DNA of 64,000 bases, from assembly GCF_003261585.1 (NCBI RefSeq), contig NZ_POVU01000003.1, positions 1 through 64,000 on the forward strand, given 5' to 3'. Position 1 is the first letter of the stretch; every line of letters starts with the position of its first letter. The notes beneath the pieces are model-generated. The model was not told the DNA's origin, ran no database searches, and saw only the letters and a list, made by a program, of their open reading frames with translations. Made by a program: the position numbers and the translations under genes. Source of the stretch: Acinetobacter sp. MB5. Its GTDB lineage: Bacteria > Pseudomonadota > Gammaproteobacteria > Pseudomonadales > Moraxellaceae. This document shows, one piece after another, positions 18,398 through 28,283 of the stretch.

Positions 18398-19918
18398 TTA
18401 ATCAATAAATTTTTCCGACTGAATGATCAAATCAATGTCCCAATGCTTAAATTGCTCTTGCTCATCGTGCAAATCGGCAACCAGTAATGGCCATTGTTTC
18501 GCATCGCCAGAAACAGTTAATTGCCATTGTTGCTCATCCAAGACCTCTAATTCAATGGCAGGAAGCATCTGATCACTGCGACTATGATTGAGTAAAACTG
18601 CCAGTCTGAGCAGCAAGCAAAGATAGACTAATGACTGTCCACCAACCTTCAAAACATCCATTTTGCTCTCACTGCGTAATTTACGACGATGATGTGCAAC
18701 CAAATGAGACAGATGATTTTGATCAATTTGTGAGAAGCCAGGAATGTCCGAATGCTGTAATAAATATGCCCCATGACGATGATAACCACCATGACTAATG
18801 GCTAAACCAATCTCATGTAAATATGCCGAACGACGAAGTAAGTCACTGTCTTCATTCGTTAATTTCAATTTACCAGAAACAGAATCAAATAAAGTTTGTG
18901 CAGTTTTTACCACTCGCTCTGCTTGTTTTGGATCAGCATTATAACGTCCAATCAATGCCTGTACGCTACGGTCACGGATGTCTTCATGCTTGAAGCGACC
19001 CAACAGGTCATACATCACACCTTCACGCAATGCGCCATCTGAGTACATGAGACGGTCAATGTCCAACACTTCAAATGCAGCGTACAAAATCGCAACCCCA
19101 GCTGGCAAAACTGCTCGACGATCTTCTTTTAAGCCATCAAATTCTATTTCAGAAACATGCTTATATTTAAGTAATTTATCTTTGAGTTTCTCTAAACCTT
19201 CACGCGTGACACTTTCCTGCTCATCGCTCCAGCCCATATTCACCATAATTTGACGACAAGCTTTGATTGTACCGCTTGAACCAACAACGGTATCCCAACC
19301 TTCAGCTTTATAACTGTTTGCGATGGCTGATAACTCTTTGCAAGCAGCAACAAAGGCCTTATTAAAGTTCTTATAGTTGATTTCACCATCTTCAAAATAT
19401 TTCTTGGTGAAAGCTACACAGCCCATTTGCAATGATTCTGTATATAAAGGCTCAAATTGCTCACCAATAATAAATTCAGTTGAGCCACCACCAATATCAA
19501 TCACTAAACGACGACCACCATTGGCCATGGTATGAGATACGCCAAGATAAATCAGACGTGCTTCTTCACGCCCTGCAATAATTTCAATGGGTTTTGGTAA
19601 AATTTCAGCGGCTTGCTGAATAAAATCCTGACCATTTTTCGCCTGACGCAAAGCATTCGTTGCGACGATCCGCAAACGATTTGGTTGCACAGAACTTAAA
19701 CGCCCAACAAAACGTGCCAGACATGCTAAGCCACGCTGCTGCGCCGCTTCGGTTAAATTCTTATTTTCATCTAATCCAGCAGCAAGCTGTACCTTTTCCG
19801 ACATTGAAACAACTTTCTTCACTTCACCGTGGTCTACACGAGCAATCGCTAAATGAAAGCTGTTTGACCCCATATCAATTGCAGCGAGCAATTCTTCATC
19901 AATCAGAAAATCAGACAT
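18398..19918 (-). CDS. ppx: Exopolyphosphatase (Ppx/GppA family)
   Basis: A 506-residue enzyme of the actin-like ASKHA fold that releases phosphate from the ends of polyphosphate; the family also acts on pppGpp. The phosphate-binding loops are visible: AAIDMGSNSFHLAIARV at the N-terminus, VIDIGGGSTEFIIG near 140-155 and VGSSGTIKA near 215. The C-terminal half has an HD-like helical domain (SAYLHEIGLAISHGGYHRHG and LSHLVAHHRRK). ATG 19918 begins MSDFLIDEE; an in-frame start four codons earlier is possible and neither has a clear ribosome site. It begins the ppx-accA-tilS-proC-yggT unit and diverges from trxA, the arrangement known in Pseudomonas. Confidence 0.93.
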   Translation of the reverse strand: MSDFLIDEELLAAIDMGSNSFHLAIARVDHGEVKKVVSMSEKVQLAAGLDENKNLTEAAQQRGLACLARFVGRLSSVQPNRLRIVATNALRQAKNGQDFIQQAAEILPKPIEIIAGREEARLIYLGVSHTMANGGRRLVIDIGGGSTEFIIGEQFEPLYTESLQMGCVAFTKKYFEDGEINYKNFNKAFVAACKELSAIANSYKAEGWDTVVGSSGTIKACRQIMVNMGWSDEQESVTREGLEKLKDKLLKYKHVSEIEFDGLKEDRRAVLPAGVAILYAAFEVLDIDRLMYSDGALREGVMYDLLGRFKHEDIRDRSVQALIGRYNADPKQAERVVKTAQTLFDSVSGKLKLTNEDSDLLRRSAYLHEIGLAISHGGYHRHGAYLLQHSDIPGFSQIDQNHLSHLVAHHRRKLRSESKMDVLKVGGQSLVYLCLLLRLAVLLNHSRSDQMLPAIELEVLDEQQWQLTVSGDAKQWPLLVADLHDEQEQFKHWDIDLIIQSEKFID

Positions 19919-20116
19919 TGTGCATAACAAATCAAACTTAATTGTTGCCTAGATTAATTCACTCACCGCAAATTGAAAAGCGCTTTACCCACTGAACCAC
20001 CAGTTTTTCTCTAGATTTTCATGATTATTGCCATCATCGATTAAATCTATCGTGATGTTCCATTAGACAAAAAACCAGTAACCTTTAGAATTACAACTAT
20101 TCATCAGACTATGATG

Positions 20117-20144
20117 TTGAAAATAGCTGTGTAATACTTATATA
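20117..20144 (+). promoter_or_regulatory. Candidate sigma-70 promoter for trxA
   Basis: TTGAAA at 20117-20122 and TATATA at 20139-20144 are separated by 16 bases. They lie about 50 bases before the trxA start codon. Confidence 0.55.
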
Positions 20145-20196
20145 TCAATATAAATAAAAGACAGTTGTTGACGACTGATCATTTTGGAGCATTTCT

Positions 20197-20520
20197 ATGT
20201 CTAACCTTGTTAATACCACAGACGCAGATTTCAAAACTGACGTTCTGGATTCTGAAACGCCTGTACTTGTAGATTTTTGGGCGGGTTGGTGTGGTCCTTG
20301 TAAAGCGATTGCTCCTGTTTTGGAAGATTTATCTCGCGAATACGAAGGTAAAGTGAAAGTTGTAAAAGTTGATGTCACTAGCTGTGAAACTACTGCTGTA
20401 AACTACAACATTCGTAACATTCCTGCATTATTGTTGTTCAAAAACGGTGAAGTTGTTGCTCAACAAGTCGGTGCTGTACCTCGTTCACGCCTTGTTGCGT
20501 TTATTGACGAAAATATCTAA
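20197..20520 (+). CDS. trxA: Thioredoxin 1
   Basis: A 107-residue cytoplasmic disulfide reductase. The redox site WCGPC carries C32 and C35, with the DFWAGWCGPCK context and the cis-proline segment RNIPALLLF. It donates electrons to ribonucleotide reductase, methionine sulfoxide reductase and PAPS reductase. The usual partner for sulfur assimilation elsewhere in the window is the cysI/cysM pathway. GGAG lies 8 bases before the ATG. The gene has its own promoter and a terminator-like stem before rho, the arrangement also found in E. coli (trxA-rho). Confidence 0.97.
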   Translation: MSNLVNTTDADFKTDVLDSETPVLVDFWAGWCGPCKAIAPVLEDLSREYEGKVKVVKVDVTSCETTAVNYNIRNIPALLLFKNGEVVAQQVGAVPRSRLVAFIDENI

Positions 20521-20534
20521 TCTAAAAAAATCCG

Positions 20535-20567
20535 ACAAAATACGCCCTTTTTTGCGTATTTTGTTTG
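20535..20567 (+). terminator. trxA terminator stem
   Basis: ACAAAATACGC (20535-20545) pairs perfectly with GCGTATTTTGT (20554-20564) around an 8-base T-rich loop. The following T run is short (TTTGG), so termination may be incomplete. It lies just before the rho promoter. Confidence 0.7.
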
Positions 20568-20574
20568 GTGAAAA

Positions 20575-20603
20575 TTGACAATTTCACGGATGTCACTTAT
20601 ATT
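20575..20603 (+). promoter_or_regulatory. Near-consensus sigma-70 promoter of rho
   Basis: TTGACA at 20575-20580, a 17-base spacer, then TATATT at 20598-20603. This is one of the best promoter matches in the window. Transcription would start near 20610, giving rho a leader of about 210 bases. Confidence 0.8.
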
Positions 20604-20609
20604 CTTATT

Positions 20610-20823
20610 GCTCAAGGAAGGCAAAGCCTTAAGCAAGTCCTTTCTTGCAACACAACACAAAAGATCGCCGCTCGGCACTGCAATTGTTTACTTTGATCTT
20701 CGAACAATGAACTAAACAGATCTCTGCGTTTATTGTGCAATTTTCATTGCATGCGGCTGACTCTTGCATTTATTTCCAAATCGTTACTCTAGATGTTCTT
20801 ACATCGACACACACTGACCACCT
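20610..20823 (+). promoter_or_regulatory. Long rho leader, probable autoregulatory region
   Basis: The roughly 210-base leader holds small stems such as AAGGC-AAA-GCCTT near 20625. The last 60 bases are poor in G and rich in C and A (CATCGACACACACTGACCACC), like a Rho-binding rut region. There is no Shine-Dalgarno sequence before the rho ATG. In E. coli rho is autoregulated by termination in its leader; the same is inferred here. Confidence 0.5.
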
Positions 20824-22086
20824 ATGAATTTAACTGAACTCAAGAAAAAACCGATTGGCGAACTCATTAAAATTGCTGAGTTTATGGGCCTTGAGGGGAT
20901 GGCACGTAACCGTAAACAAGACATTATTTTCGCGATTTTAAAACGTCATGCCATGAACGGTGAAGAAATCTTTGGCGATGGTGTTTTAGAAATTTTGTCT
21001 GATGGTTTTGGTTTTTTACGTTCAGCAGCAGGCTCTTATCTTGCTGGTCCTGACGATATTTATGTTAGCCCATCTCAAATTCGTCGCTTTAACTTACGTA
21101 CAGGCGACACAATCGCAGGAACAATTCGCCCACCAAAAGAAGGCGAACGTTATTTTGCATTATTAAAAGTTAATCAAATTAACTACGACACGCCTGAAAA
21201 CTCACGTAACAAGATTTTATTTGAGAACCTAACACCATTGTTTCCAACTGAACAATTGATCATGGAACTTGGTAACGGTACAACTGAAGACCTTACAGCT
21301 CGTGTTGTTGACTTAATTGCTCCAATTGGTAAAGGCCAACGTTCGATTATCGTTGCTCCGCCAAAAGCGGGTAAAACCATGTTGCTACAAAACATTGCCC
21401 AGTCAATTGTTCGTAACAACCCAGAAGTTTTCCTGATCGTACTTCTAATTGATGAACGTCCTGAAGAAGTAACCGAAATGGAACGCACCGTACGTGGTGA
21501 AGTGGTTGCATCTACGTTCGACGAATCTCCAGCGCGCCATGTTCAAGTTGCTGAAATGGTTATCGAAAAAGCTAAACGTTTAGTTGAGCATAAAAAAGAT
21601 GTTGTGATCTTGCTCGATTCGATTACACGTTTGGCACGTGCCTATAACACGGTTATTCCATCTTCAGGCAAAGTTCTGACAGGTGGTGTAGATGCTCATG
21701 CACTTGAACGTCCAAAACGCTTCTTTGGTGCTGCTCGTAACATTGAAGAAGGTGGTTCACTGACTATTATCTCAACTGCATTGATTGAAACAGGCAGTAA
21801 GATGGATGATGTGATCTATGAAGAATTCAAAGGTACGGGTAACCAAGAAATTACTCTAGATCGCCGTATTGCCGAAAAACGCGTCTTCCCTGCCATGAAC
21901 TTGAAAAAATCAGGAACTCGCCGCGAAGAACGTCTGATGAGCGAAGATAATTTACGCAAAGTTTGGATCTTGCGTAAACTGCTTCATCCAATGGATGAGC
22001 TAGCAGCAATGGAATTCTTGTTAGACCGCATGAAAGAAACCAAAACCAATGATGACTTCTTTGAGCAAATGAAGCGCAAACAATAA
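20824..22086 (+). CDS. rho: Transcription termination factor Rho
   Basis: A 420-residue hexameric RNA helicase that ends transcription at rut sites. The N-terminal helical segment (1-45) leads into the cold-shock-like RNA-binding domain (GFGFLRS near 62-67; [13 protein letters not shown]). The ATPase core has the P-loop APPKAGKTM at 178-186 and the Walker B strand [16 protein letters not shown], with the Q-loop [22 protein letters not shown]. Length is that of the usual family member. The start codon lacks a Shine-Dalgarno sequence, which with the C-rich leader suggests special translational control. Confidence 0.97.
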   Translation: MNLTELKKKPIGELIKIAEFMGLEGMARNRKQDIIFAILKRHAMNGEEIFGDGVLEILSDGFGFLRSAAGSYLAGPDDIYVSPSQIRRFNLRTGDTIAGTIRPPKEGERYFALLKVNQINYDTPENSRNKILFENLTPLFPTEQLIMELGNGTTEDLTARVVDLIAPIGKGQRSIIVAPPKAGKTMLLQNIAQSIVRNNPEVFLIVLLIDERPEEVTEMERTVRGEVVASTFDESPARHVQVAEMVIEKAKRLVEHKKDVVILLDSITRLARAYNTVIPSSGKVLTGGVDAHALERPKRFFGAARNIEEGGSLTIISTALIETGSKMDDVIYEEFKGTGNQEITLDRRIAEKRVFPAMNLKKSGTRREERLMSEDNLRKVWILRKLLHPMDELAAMEFLLDRMKETKTNDDFFEQMKRKQ

Positions 22087-22103
22087 GAAGTTTATCTGTC
22101 ACT

Positions 22104-22134
22104 TTTAGGCCATTAACGTTTTTAATGGCCTAAA
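22104..22134 (+). other. Perfect 13-bp stem after rho, no T tract
   Basis: TTTAGGCCATTAA at 22104-22116 pairs exactly with TTAATGGCCTAAA at 22122-22134 across a 5-base loop. It lies 17 bases past the rho stop codon. No run of T follows (GTTGACAACT), so it looks like an mRNA 3'-end stabiliser or a terminator needing another factor, rather than a standard intrinsic terminator. Confidence 0.65.
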
Positions 22135-22499
22135 GTTGACAACTATTACATATTTTCACAATCCGACTGATTATTTGTTAAATTGTATTTTTATTCATTT
22201 TTTACCTAACCCTCCCCCATAAAAAACCCTTCGCTTTTTTCAATGTTTACATCATCATTTATCTAAATGTAATTTGATTTTTAATTGTTATTTTCTGTTA
22301 AAAAACCCGACAAAAATCACGATTTCTCTCGTTTTTTTTTCATTCAGTAGTAGTAATTCAATATGGGCAGTGATAGCATATTGTCATGCCAGCGGACTTG
22401 CTCCATGCGTTGTTACCTATCGAACGTATAGGGATAATTAAAGCACAAACAAGTTTGCTTCGGTTTTTTTATGTCTCTATTATTTATGAGAGTGATGCC
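22135..22499. other. Intergenic region with possible short RNA or lipoprotein leader
   Basis: About 365 bases between rho and the small lipoprotein. The first 200 are AT-rich without features. From about 22360 the base composition becomes more balanced (GGGCAGTGATAGC and so on). It ends in a weak stem AAGC...GCTT at 22441-22460 followed by CGG and seven T at 22464-22470. This is a terminator-like end 30 bases before the lipoprotein ATG. It could be the end of a ~100-base small RNA or an attenuator in the lipoprotein leader. No strong promoter is evident. Confidence 0.35.
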
Positions 22500-22730
22500 A
22501 TGTTATTCAAAAAAATTGCTATCGCAGCTGCTGTTGCTACAACTTTAGCTTTCGTTGGTTGTGCTAAGAAAACTGAAGAAGCTGCTCCTGCTTCTGCTCC
22601 AGCATCTGAAGCTGCTGCTGCTGCTTCTGAAGCTACAACTGCTGCTTCTGAAGCTACAGTTGCTGCATCTGAAGCTGCTTCTGACGCTGCTCCTGCATCT
22701 GAAGCTGCTGCTTCTGAAGCTGCTCACTAA
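22500..22730 (+). CDS. Small Ala/Ser/Glu-repeat lipoprotein
   Basis: A 76-residue exported lipoprotein. MLFKKIAIAAAVATTLAFVGC forms a signal peptide with a lipobox-like LAFVGC, so C21 would be lipidated. The mature part is almost entirely Ala, Ser, Glu and Thr in repeats of ASEA (for example AASEATTAASEATVAASEA), with codons GCT-TCT-GAA-GCT reused. It resembles a flexible or coiled alanine-rich tether, somewhat like Lpp-type proteins, but lacks the Lpp heptad and C-terminal Lys. I chose ATG 22500 because GAGAG lies upstream and the signal peptide starts there; an earlier in-frame ATG at 22386 would bury it. The function is unknown. A terminator follows. Confidence 0.8.
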   Translation: MLFKKIAIAAAVATTLAFVGCAKKTEEAAPASAPASEAAAAASEATTAASEATVAASEAASDAAPASEAAASEAAH

Positions 22731-22748
22731 TTCATCCGAATTTAGTGA

Positions 22749-22781
22749 AAAAAGAGAGAGTCTAACGACTCTCTTTTTTTA
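22749..22781 (+). terminator. Intrinsic terminator of the lipoprotein gene
   Basis: AAAGAGAGAGTC and GACTCTCTTT flank a TAAC loop and are followed by a run of T. It lies 19 bases after the stop codon. Confidence 0.9.
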
Positions 22782-22806
22782 TGTCTAAATCTTGCATACA
22801 GTTTAA

Positions 22807-23157
22807 TTAAATCGGACAAAGCTGCTGGTTCAATATTCCTTGTAGCAATCCCTTTAAGCTCTGCAATCGCTGTAGCTTCCCATCAATCTCTCTCAACTTC
22901 CCTTCCAAAGACTCCTGCAACTGCTCAGTAGAAAGCTGCTGCTGTATAGCAAGAGTATTTTGATGAGTTCTGCAATTTCACTCAATTGAAACCCAAGTGA
23001 CTTCGCCAACTGAATTAACTCCAGACGAAAACCATTTGCTCAAAGTAATGTCGATAGCCATTTTTGGCTCTCTGTGACTCAATTAACCCCAATTTTTCAT
23101 AAAAACGTAGTGTACTCGACTTAAGCCAATACGTTTTCCTAATGCATGAATCAGCAT
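22807..23157 (-). pseudogene. MerR-family regulator, broken by three frameshifts
   Basis: Read in three frames, the minus strand gives a whole MerR protein: MLIHALGKRIGLS, then STLRFYEKLGLIESQRAKNG..YRHYFEQMV, then RLELIQLAKSLGFQLSEIAEL, then QNTLAIQQQLSTEQLQESLEG and on to a stop at 22807. The frame is lost three times, each by one missing base: near 23119 (AGTCG where AGTACG would restore STSTLRFYE), near 23035 (a T run) and near 22963. The N-terminal winged helix and the C-terminal coiled-coil are otherwise intact. Sequencing error in one short patch is possible, but genes on both sides are clean. The start at 23157 has AAGAAG upstream. Confidence 0.8.
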
Positions 23158-23168
23158 GATTATTCTTC

Positions 23169-23200
23169 TTGACTATAGAGTGTACTCCACAGTTTAGACT
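23169..23200 (+). promoter_or_regulatory. MerR-type promoter/operator of the epimerase gene
   Basis: TTGACT at 23169-23174 and TAGACT at 23195-23200 are separated by 20 bases (19 if TTAGAC is used). The overlong spacer is typical of MerR-activated promoters. It carries an inverted repeat GAGT-GT-ACTC (23178-23187) for the regulator. The site sits between the divergent MerR and epimerase pseudogenes. Confidence 0.65.
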
Positions 23201-23230
23201 AAATCGCAATACAACCCTAAAGGAAAAATT

Positions 23231-24282
23231 ATGGCGATTTTAATCACAGGTGCGACAGGTTTTTTAGGACGATTCGTACTGTTAGAATTATTACGACAAA
23301 AACAAGATGTAGTCGCCCTACTCCGTAACCCAGAACAGCAAATACCCATACTATGCGAATGGCTACAAGGGAAAGGCTGTGATACTGCCCACTTTCAGTG
23401 TATTCAAGGAGATTTAGCGCAAAGTGATTTGGCTGTATATCTAGCTCAGGTTGGCAGCGTTTAGCTCAAGTAGATACATTGATCCACGCAGGTGTTTTAT
23501 TCGCATGGAATTTAACTGCGGCACAAGCTCATACCACCAATGTTGATGGCAGTTTAACCCTCATCCGACTCTTAAAAGAACGGACACAACTACAAAAAGT
23601 CATACTCATTTCAGGCTATATGCTGACGTTAGAAATACACTTGCAGCAATATGGCATTGATCTAACAAAACCATTGCAAAGCAACTGGCAGCAGCTTTAC
23701 AGTCAACTGGGTAGCTATGAAGCTTTAAAAATTGAAGCACATTTTCGTAGTTTAGCACTTGCTCAAGAACTTAAACTGGACTGGACAGTGATTCATCCTA
23801 CTACTTTAATTGGCACTGAAAACACAGGTGAAATTGCAGAACATCAGGTGTTTACCCAAATTGTTAAACAGATTGCTCAAGGTAAAATGCTTGCTCTTCC
23901 TGGCTCTGCTCAACATCACGTACCATGGGTGAGTGTAAAGACTGTAGCACAGCAGATCGTGCTATCTTTAAAGGATAAATCTTACTATCAACGGGAAATT
24001 TTAGTAACTCACCCTCAAAGTATCACTTTTCATGATGTGATTCGACTGATTGCAAAAGAACTTAATCGTAAAGCTCCACGCTACTCTATTCCAATTTCTA
24101 TCCTTTCAATGTTACTTAAATGTCGACTGCTCGCACAACATCTCAATTTTTCTCGGGAAATGCTCGAATTCTTGCGCACAGAAACTTTAGCTAAACCCAA
24201 TTTAGACCCTCATGTCACTCAAGCCCCAATAGAACAACAATTGATACAAAGTATCGATTGGGTCAAACGACATTATTTATAA
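23231..24282 (+). pseudogene. NAD-dependent epimerase/dehydratase, frameshifted
   Basis: An extended short-chain dehydrogenase broken into two frames. The 5' part starts MAILITGATGFLGRFVLLELL, a Rossmann motif GxxGxxG, and ends early at 23464. The 3' part continues from LIHAGVLFAWNLTAAQAHTTNVDGS to 24282 and carries ALKIEAHF and WTVIHPTTLIG. One missing T at 23451-23454 (GGTTGG where GGTTTGG restores VWQRLAQVDTLIHAG) explains the break. AGGAAAAATT precedes the ATG. It would be the target of the divergent MerR regulator, which is also broken. A role in stress or aldehyde detoxification is a guess from similar MerR-oxidoreductase pairs. Confidence 0.8.
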
Positions 24283-24284
24283 AA

Positions 24285-24315
24285 AATAAGGGGATGATTT
24301 AATCATCCCCTTATT
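24285..24315 (-). terminator. ihfA terminator, long palindrome
   Basis: AATAAGGGGATGATT at 24285-24299 is mirrored by AATCATCCCCTTATT at 24301-24315. On the minus strand the stem is followed by TTTT and further A/T, so it mainly ends the ihfA transcript. It also touches the end of the epimerase pseudogene and may stop that transcript. Confidence 0.8.
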
Positions 24316-24333
24316 CACTCAAGATTAATTTAA

Positions 24334-24636
24334 TTAATCATCCTGATCAGCTTCATTTCCAACACGTTGACGGAATTTTTGACCCGCACGGAAAGTAACA
24401 ACACGGCGTGCAGAAATTGGAATTTCTTCGCCAGTTTTTGGATTACGACCTGGACGCTGACGCTTATCACGAAGTTCAAAGTTGCCAAATCCAGAAAGTT
24501 TTACCTGCTCACCAGCAATTAATGCTTGGCTAATTTCATCAAAGAATAGCTCAACCATTTGTTTTGCTTCACGACGGTTTAAATTCGTAAGCTCACTTAA
24601 ATGATCTGCCATTTCTGCTTTTGTTAATGCTGTCAT
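24334..24636 (-). CDS. ihfA: Integration host factor subunit alpha
   Basis: A 100-residue DNA-bending protein that dimerises with IhfB and shapes promoters, replication origins and recombination sites. The HU/IHF fold is plain: N-terminal helices ([22 protein letters not shown]), then [31 protein letters not shown] with the DNA-intercalating arm around GRNPKTGE (proline after RN), and the C-terminal helix. The ATG overlaps the pheT stop by 4 bases (ATGA), so it is translationally coupled, as in the E. coli pheS-pheT-ihfA operon. Confidence 0.97.
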   Translation of the reverse strand: MTALTKAEMADHLSELTNLNRREAKQMVELFFDEISQALIAGEQVKLSGFGNFELRDKRQRPGRNPKTGEEIPISARRVVTFRAGQKFRQRVGNEADQDD

Positions 24637-27014
24637 GACGCCCTCAATGTTGCTTGATAAGTGTTTTGCAACACTTCAATGATGTGATCCATACCTGACT
24701 TAATTTCAGCATCTTCTAGTGTTCTCGATGGATGTTGCCACAACAATGCAAAGGCCAACGAACGCTTACCATCTTCAACACCTTGTCCAGTGTAGACATC
24801 GAACAACCATGTTGAATCAAGCAGCTCTCCACCAGTTTGTTGAATTAACTGCTGAATCTCTTTTACCTCAATCTTATCATCAATTAAAAGCGCAATATCA
24901 CGTCTAACCGACGGAAAACGTGATAATTCTGTAAAATTAGATACATAAGATTGCAAAACAGCCGTTTGATCGAGTTCAGCCACCCAAGTTGTGCCTAAAT
25001 CCAACTCATTTTCCAATGATGGATGCAAACGACCCAAGTAACCAATTGACTGACCATCGACCACGATTTCAGCAGATTGTCCTGGGTGTAACCACTCACG
25101 AGTCGAACGCTGGTATTCAACTTCGATACGTCCAGCCGCTAAAATTTGCTCAACTTCACCTTTCAAGTCAAAGAAATCCATTGGCTGAGTTTTCACATGC
25201 CACTGTTCTGGCGTACGTGAACCCACTGCAATTAACGCCAGCGTTGGAATCTGTTTTAACTCATCAATATTCGATGCATTTTGATAGTCAAAACGCAAGC
25301 CAAGCTCGAAGAAACGCACACGGTTTTGCTGACGGTTCAAGTTGTACTGAACACAAGGAATTAAGCTCGACAACAACGTGCTACGCATGACAGCCAAGTC
25401 ACTTGAAATTGGGTTTGCCAATGCCAACGGTTGAACATTTGGATTAAGCTGTTTTTCTAACTTCAAGTCAGCAAAGCTAAAGCTGATCGCTTCTTGATAA
25501 CCCAAAGTCGCCACAGTTTGACGCAATTGAGCCAATTCAAAACGATCTTGGTATTTCGCCAGTTGTACATCAATTTTAGGCAAGCTGATTTGAATGTTGT
25601 CATAGCCGTGAATACGTGCTACTTCTTCAATCAAATCTTGGTAAATCGCCATGTCATAACGATGTGATGGTGGTACAACTGACCACTCACCCTGTGCTTT
25701 CACTGTGACTGCACAACCTAAACGAGTTAAAGCATCGGTAATAAAGTCACTTGCTACGGTATAACCCAACAATTGATCAACCTGAGCTTGGTTCAATTCA
25801 ATCGCTTCACGTTTTGGCAATAGTGCTGCTTGCTCAGCCACAGTGACAGGGCCAAATTCACCACCTGCAAGCTGTTGAATCAATTGTGAAGCACGATTCA
25901 TCGCCAAGATTGGCAATTCAAAGTCCACGCCACGTTCAAAACGTTGAGATGAATCGGTATGTAAACCAAAACGGCGCGCCCGTCCTGCAATCGCAAGCGG
26001 GCTAAAGAAAGCACTTTCAAGGAAAATATCTTGAGTGTCATCGGTCACGCTTGATGCTAAACCACCCATGATGCCTGCAATTGCTAAAATTTTTGCATCA
26101 TCTGCAATGACCATGACATCTTCATTCAACTCAACTTCTTGCTCATTGAGCAATTGCAGTTCTTCTTGAGCCGTGGCTTGACGAACCTGTATCGCACCTT
26201 CAAGTTTAGCCAAGTCAAAAGCGTGCATCGGCTGGCCCAATTCAAGTAAGACATAGTTGGTGATGTCGACCAAGATGCTATGCGTACGCACACCTGAACG
26301 TGTTAAAGCTTGCTCCATCCATTCCGGGGTTGCCGCTTTCACGTTGACATTTTTAATGACACGACCCAAATAGCGTGGTGCACCTTGAGTTGTGACAACA
26401 ACCGCTTTTTCATCTGCAATGATTGCTGCAACAGGCTGAATTTCAGGTTGAGTCACTGCCAACTGGTTAATCACCCCAATTTCACGGGCAATGCCACGAA
26501 TACTGAAACAGTCACCACGGTTTGGTGTGATTGAAATATCAATGACGTTGTCATCAAGTTTCAAATATTCACGAATGTTGACACCAATCGGCGCATCTTC
26601 AGGAAGTTCTAGCAAACCATCAATTTTATCTTCAAGGTCAATTTCTGAAGCACCGCATAACATGCCGTGTGATTCAATGCCACGAAGCTTGCCTTTCTTG
26701 ATTTTAAAATCACCTGGCAAGACTGCACCGACAGTTGCCACAGGGGCTTTCATACCTACGCGGACATTCGGTGCGCCACACACGATTTGCAATGGCTCAC
26801 CTGAACCAATATTCACGGTAGTGACACGTAAACGATCCGCATCTGGGTGTTGCTCTACAGTGAGGACTTCACCAACGACAACGCCCGTAAATGCTTTGGC
26901 TACAGGTGCAAGTTCATCTACTTCCAGACCCAGCATGGTGAGCTGATCAGATAATGTATCGCTATCAATTGCTGGGTTGACCCACGTACGCAACCAATTT
27001 TCGCTAATTTTCAT
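24633..27014 (-). CDS. pheT: Phenylalanine--tRNA ligase subunit beta
   Basis: A 793-residue beta subunit of the (alpha-beta)2 phenylalanyl-tRNA synthetase. Domains in order: the N-terminal OB tRNA-binding part ([26 protein letters not shown] near 40-65), the B3/B4 editing domain ([17 protein letters not shown]), B5 ([17 protein letters not shown]), the pseudo-catalytic core ([22 protein letters not shown]), and the C-terminal anticodon-binding FDX-ACB domain ([20 protein letters not shown]). I start at ATG 27014 ([12 protein letters not shown]), the conserved N-terminus; an in-frame ATG at 27080 adds a non-conserved tail. It is 132 bases after pheS and overlaps ihfA by 4 bases. Confidence 0.97.
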   Translation of the reverse strand: MKISENWLRTWVNPAIDSDTLSDQLTMLGLEVDELAPVAKAFTGVVVGEVLTVEQHPDADRLRVTTVNIGSGEPLQIVCGAPNVRVGMKAPVATVGAVLPGDFKIKKGKLRGIESHGMLCGASEIDLEDKIDGLLELPEDAPIGVNIREYLKLDDNVIDISITPNRGDCFSIRGIAREIGVINQLAVTQPEIQPVAAIIADEKAVVVTTQGAPRYLGRVIKNVNVKAATPEWMEQALTRSGVRTHSILVDITNYVLLELGQPMHAFDLAKLEGAIQVRQATAQEELQLLNEQEVELNEDVMVIADDAKILAIAGIMGGLASSVTDDTQDIFLESAFFSPLAIAGRARRFGLHTDSSQRFERGVDFELPILAMNRASQLIQQLAGGEFGPVTVAEQAALLPKREAIELNQAQVDQLLGYTVASDFITDALTRLGCAVTVKAQGEWSVVPPSHRYDMAIYQDLIEEVARIHGYDNIQISLPKIDVQLAKYQDRFELAQLRQTVATLGYQEAISFSFADLKLEKQLNPNVQPLALANPISSDLAVMRSTLLSSLIPCVQYNLNRQQNRVRFFELGLRFDYQNASNIDELKQIPTLALIAVGSRTPEQWHVKTQPMDFFDLKGEVEQILAAGRIEVEYQRSTREWLHPGQSAEIVVDGQSIGYLGRLHPSLENELDLGTTWVAELDQTAVLQSYVSNFTELSRFPSVRRDIALLIDDKIEVKEIQQLIQQTGGELLDSTWLFDVYTGQGVEDGKRSLAFALLWQHPSRTLEDAEIKSGMDHIIEVLQNTYQATLRAS

Positions 27015-27102
27015 TTCGTAAAAACCTATAAATCTATTTTCAAATCCCTCTCTCACTCTCATTTTTCCAACGAAGAGCACCCTATATTTTTCGCTTTTAA
27101 AG

Positions 27103-27136
27103 CCCCTCTCCTTTTAGGAGAGGTTAGGGAGAGGTC
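27103..27136. repeat. REP-like palindromic element between pheS and pheT
   Basis: CCCCTCTCCTTTTAGGAGAGG folds into a 7-bp stem with a TTTT loop and continues GTTAGGGAGAGGT. A partial second copy (CCCTCTCTCACTC) lies near 27046. The motif resembles the widespread CCCTCTCC...GGAGAGG...TTAGGG repeats of proteobacterial genomes. It sits within an operon, between two subunits of one enzyme. Confidence 0.6.
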
Positions 27137-27146
27137 TAAATCTGTT

Positions 27147-28175
<1,029 letters not shown>

Positions 28176-28283
28176 CTAACAGCTTTTGTGCGTGTTGATG
28201 AGCCTTACACACGATGAAAATTCTAATACCATCCTGATTTGTAAAAAGTATAAGATATTGTTATGGCAATACTGAGAAACACT

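Noticed and set aside
22555..22725. CRISPR-like short repeats
   Set aside because: Repeats are codon repeats within one coding frame, without spacers of uniform length.
22545..22788. Alternative frames across the lipoprotein repeats (Ser-rich antisense, Leu-rich forward)
   Set aside because: Both arise from the GCT-TCT-GAA repeat read in another frame or strand; only the 22500 frame has a signal peptide and ribosome site.
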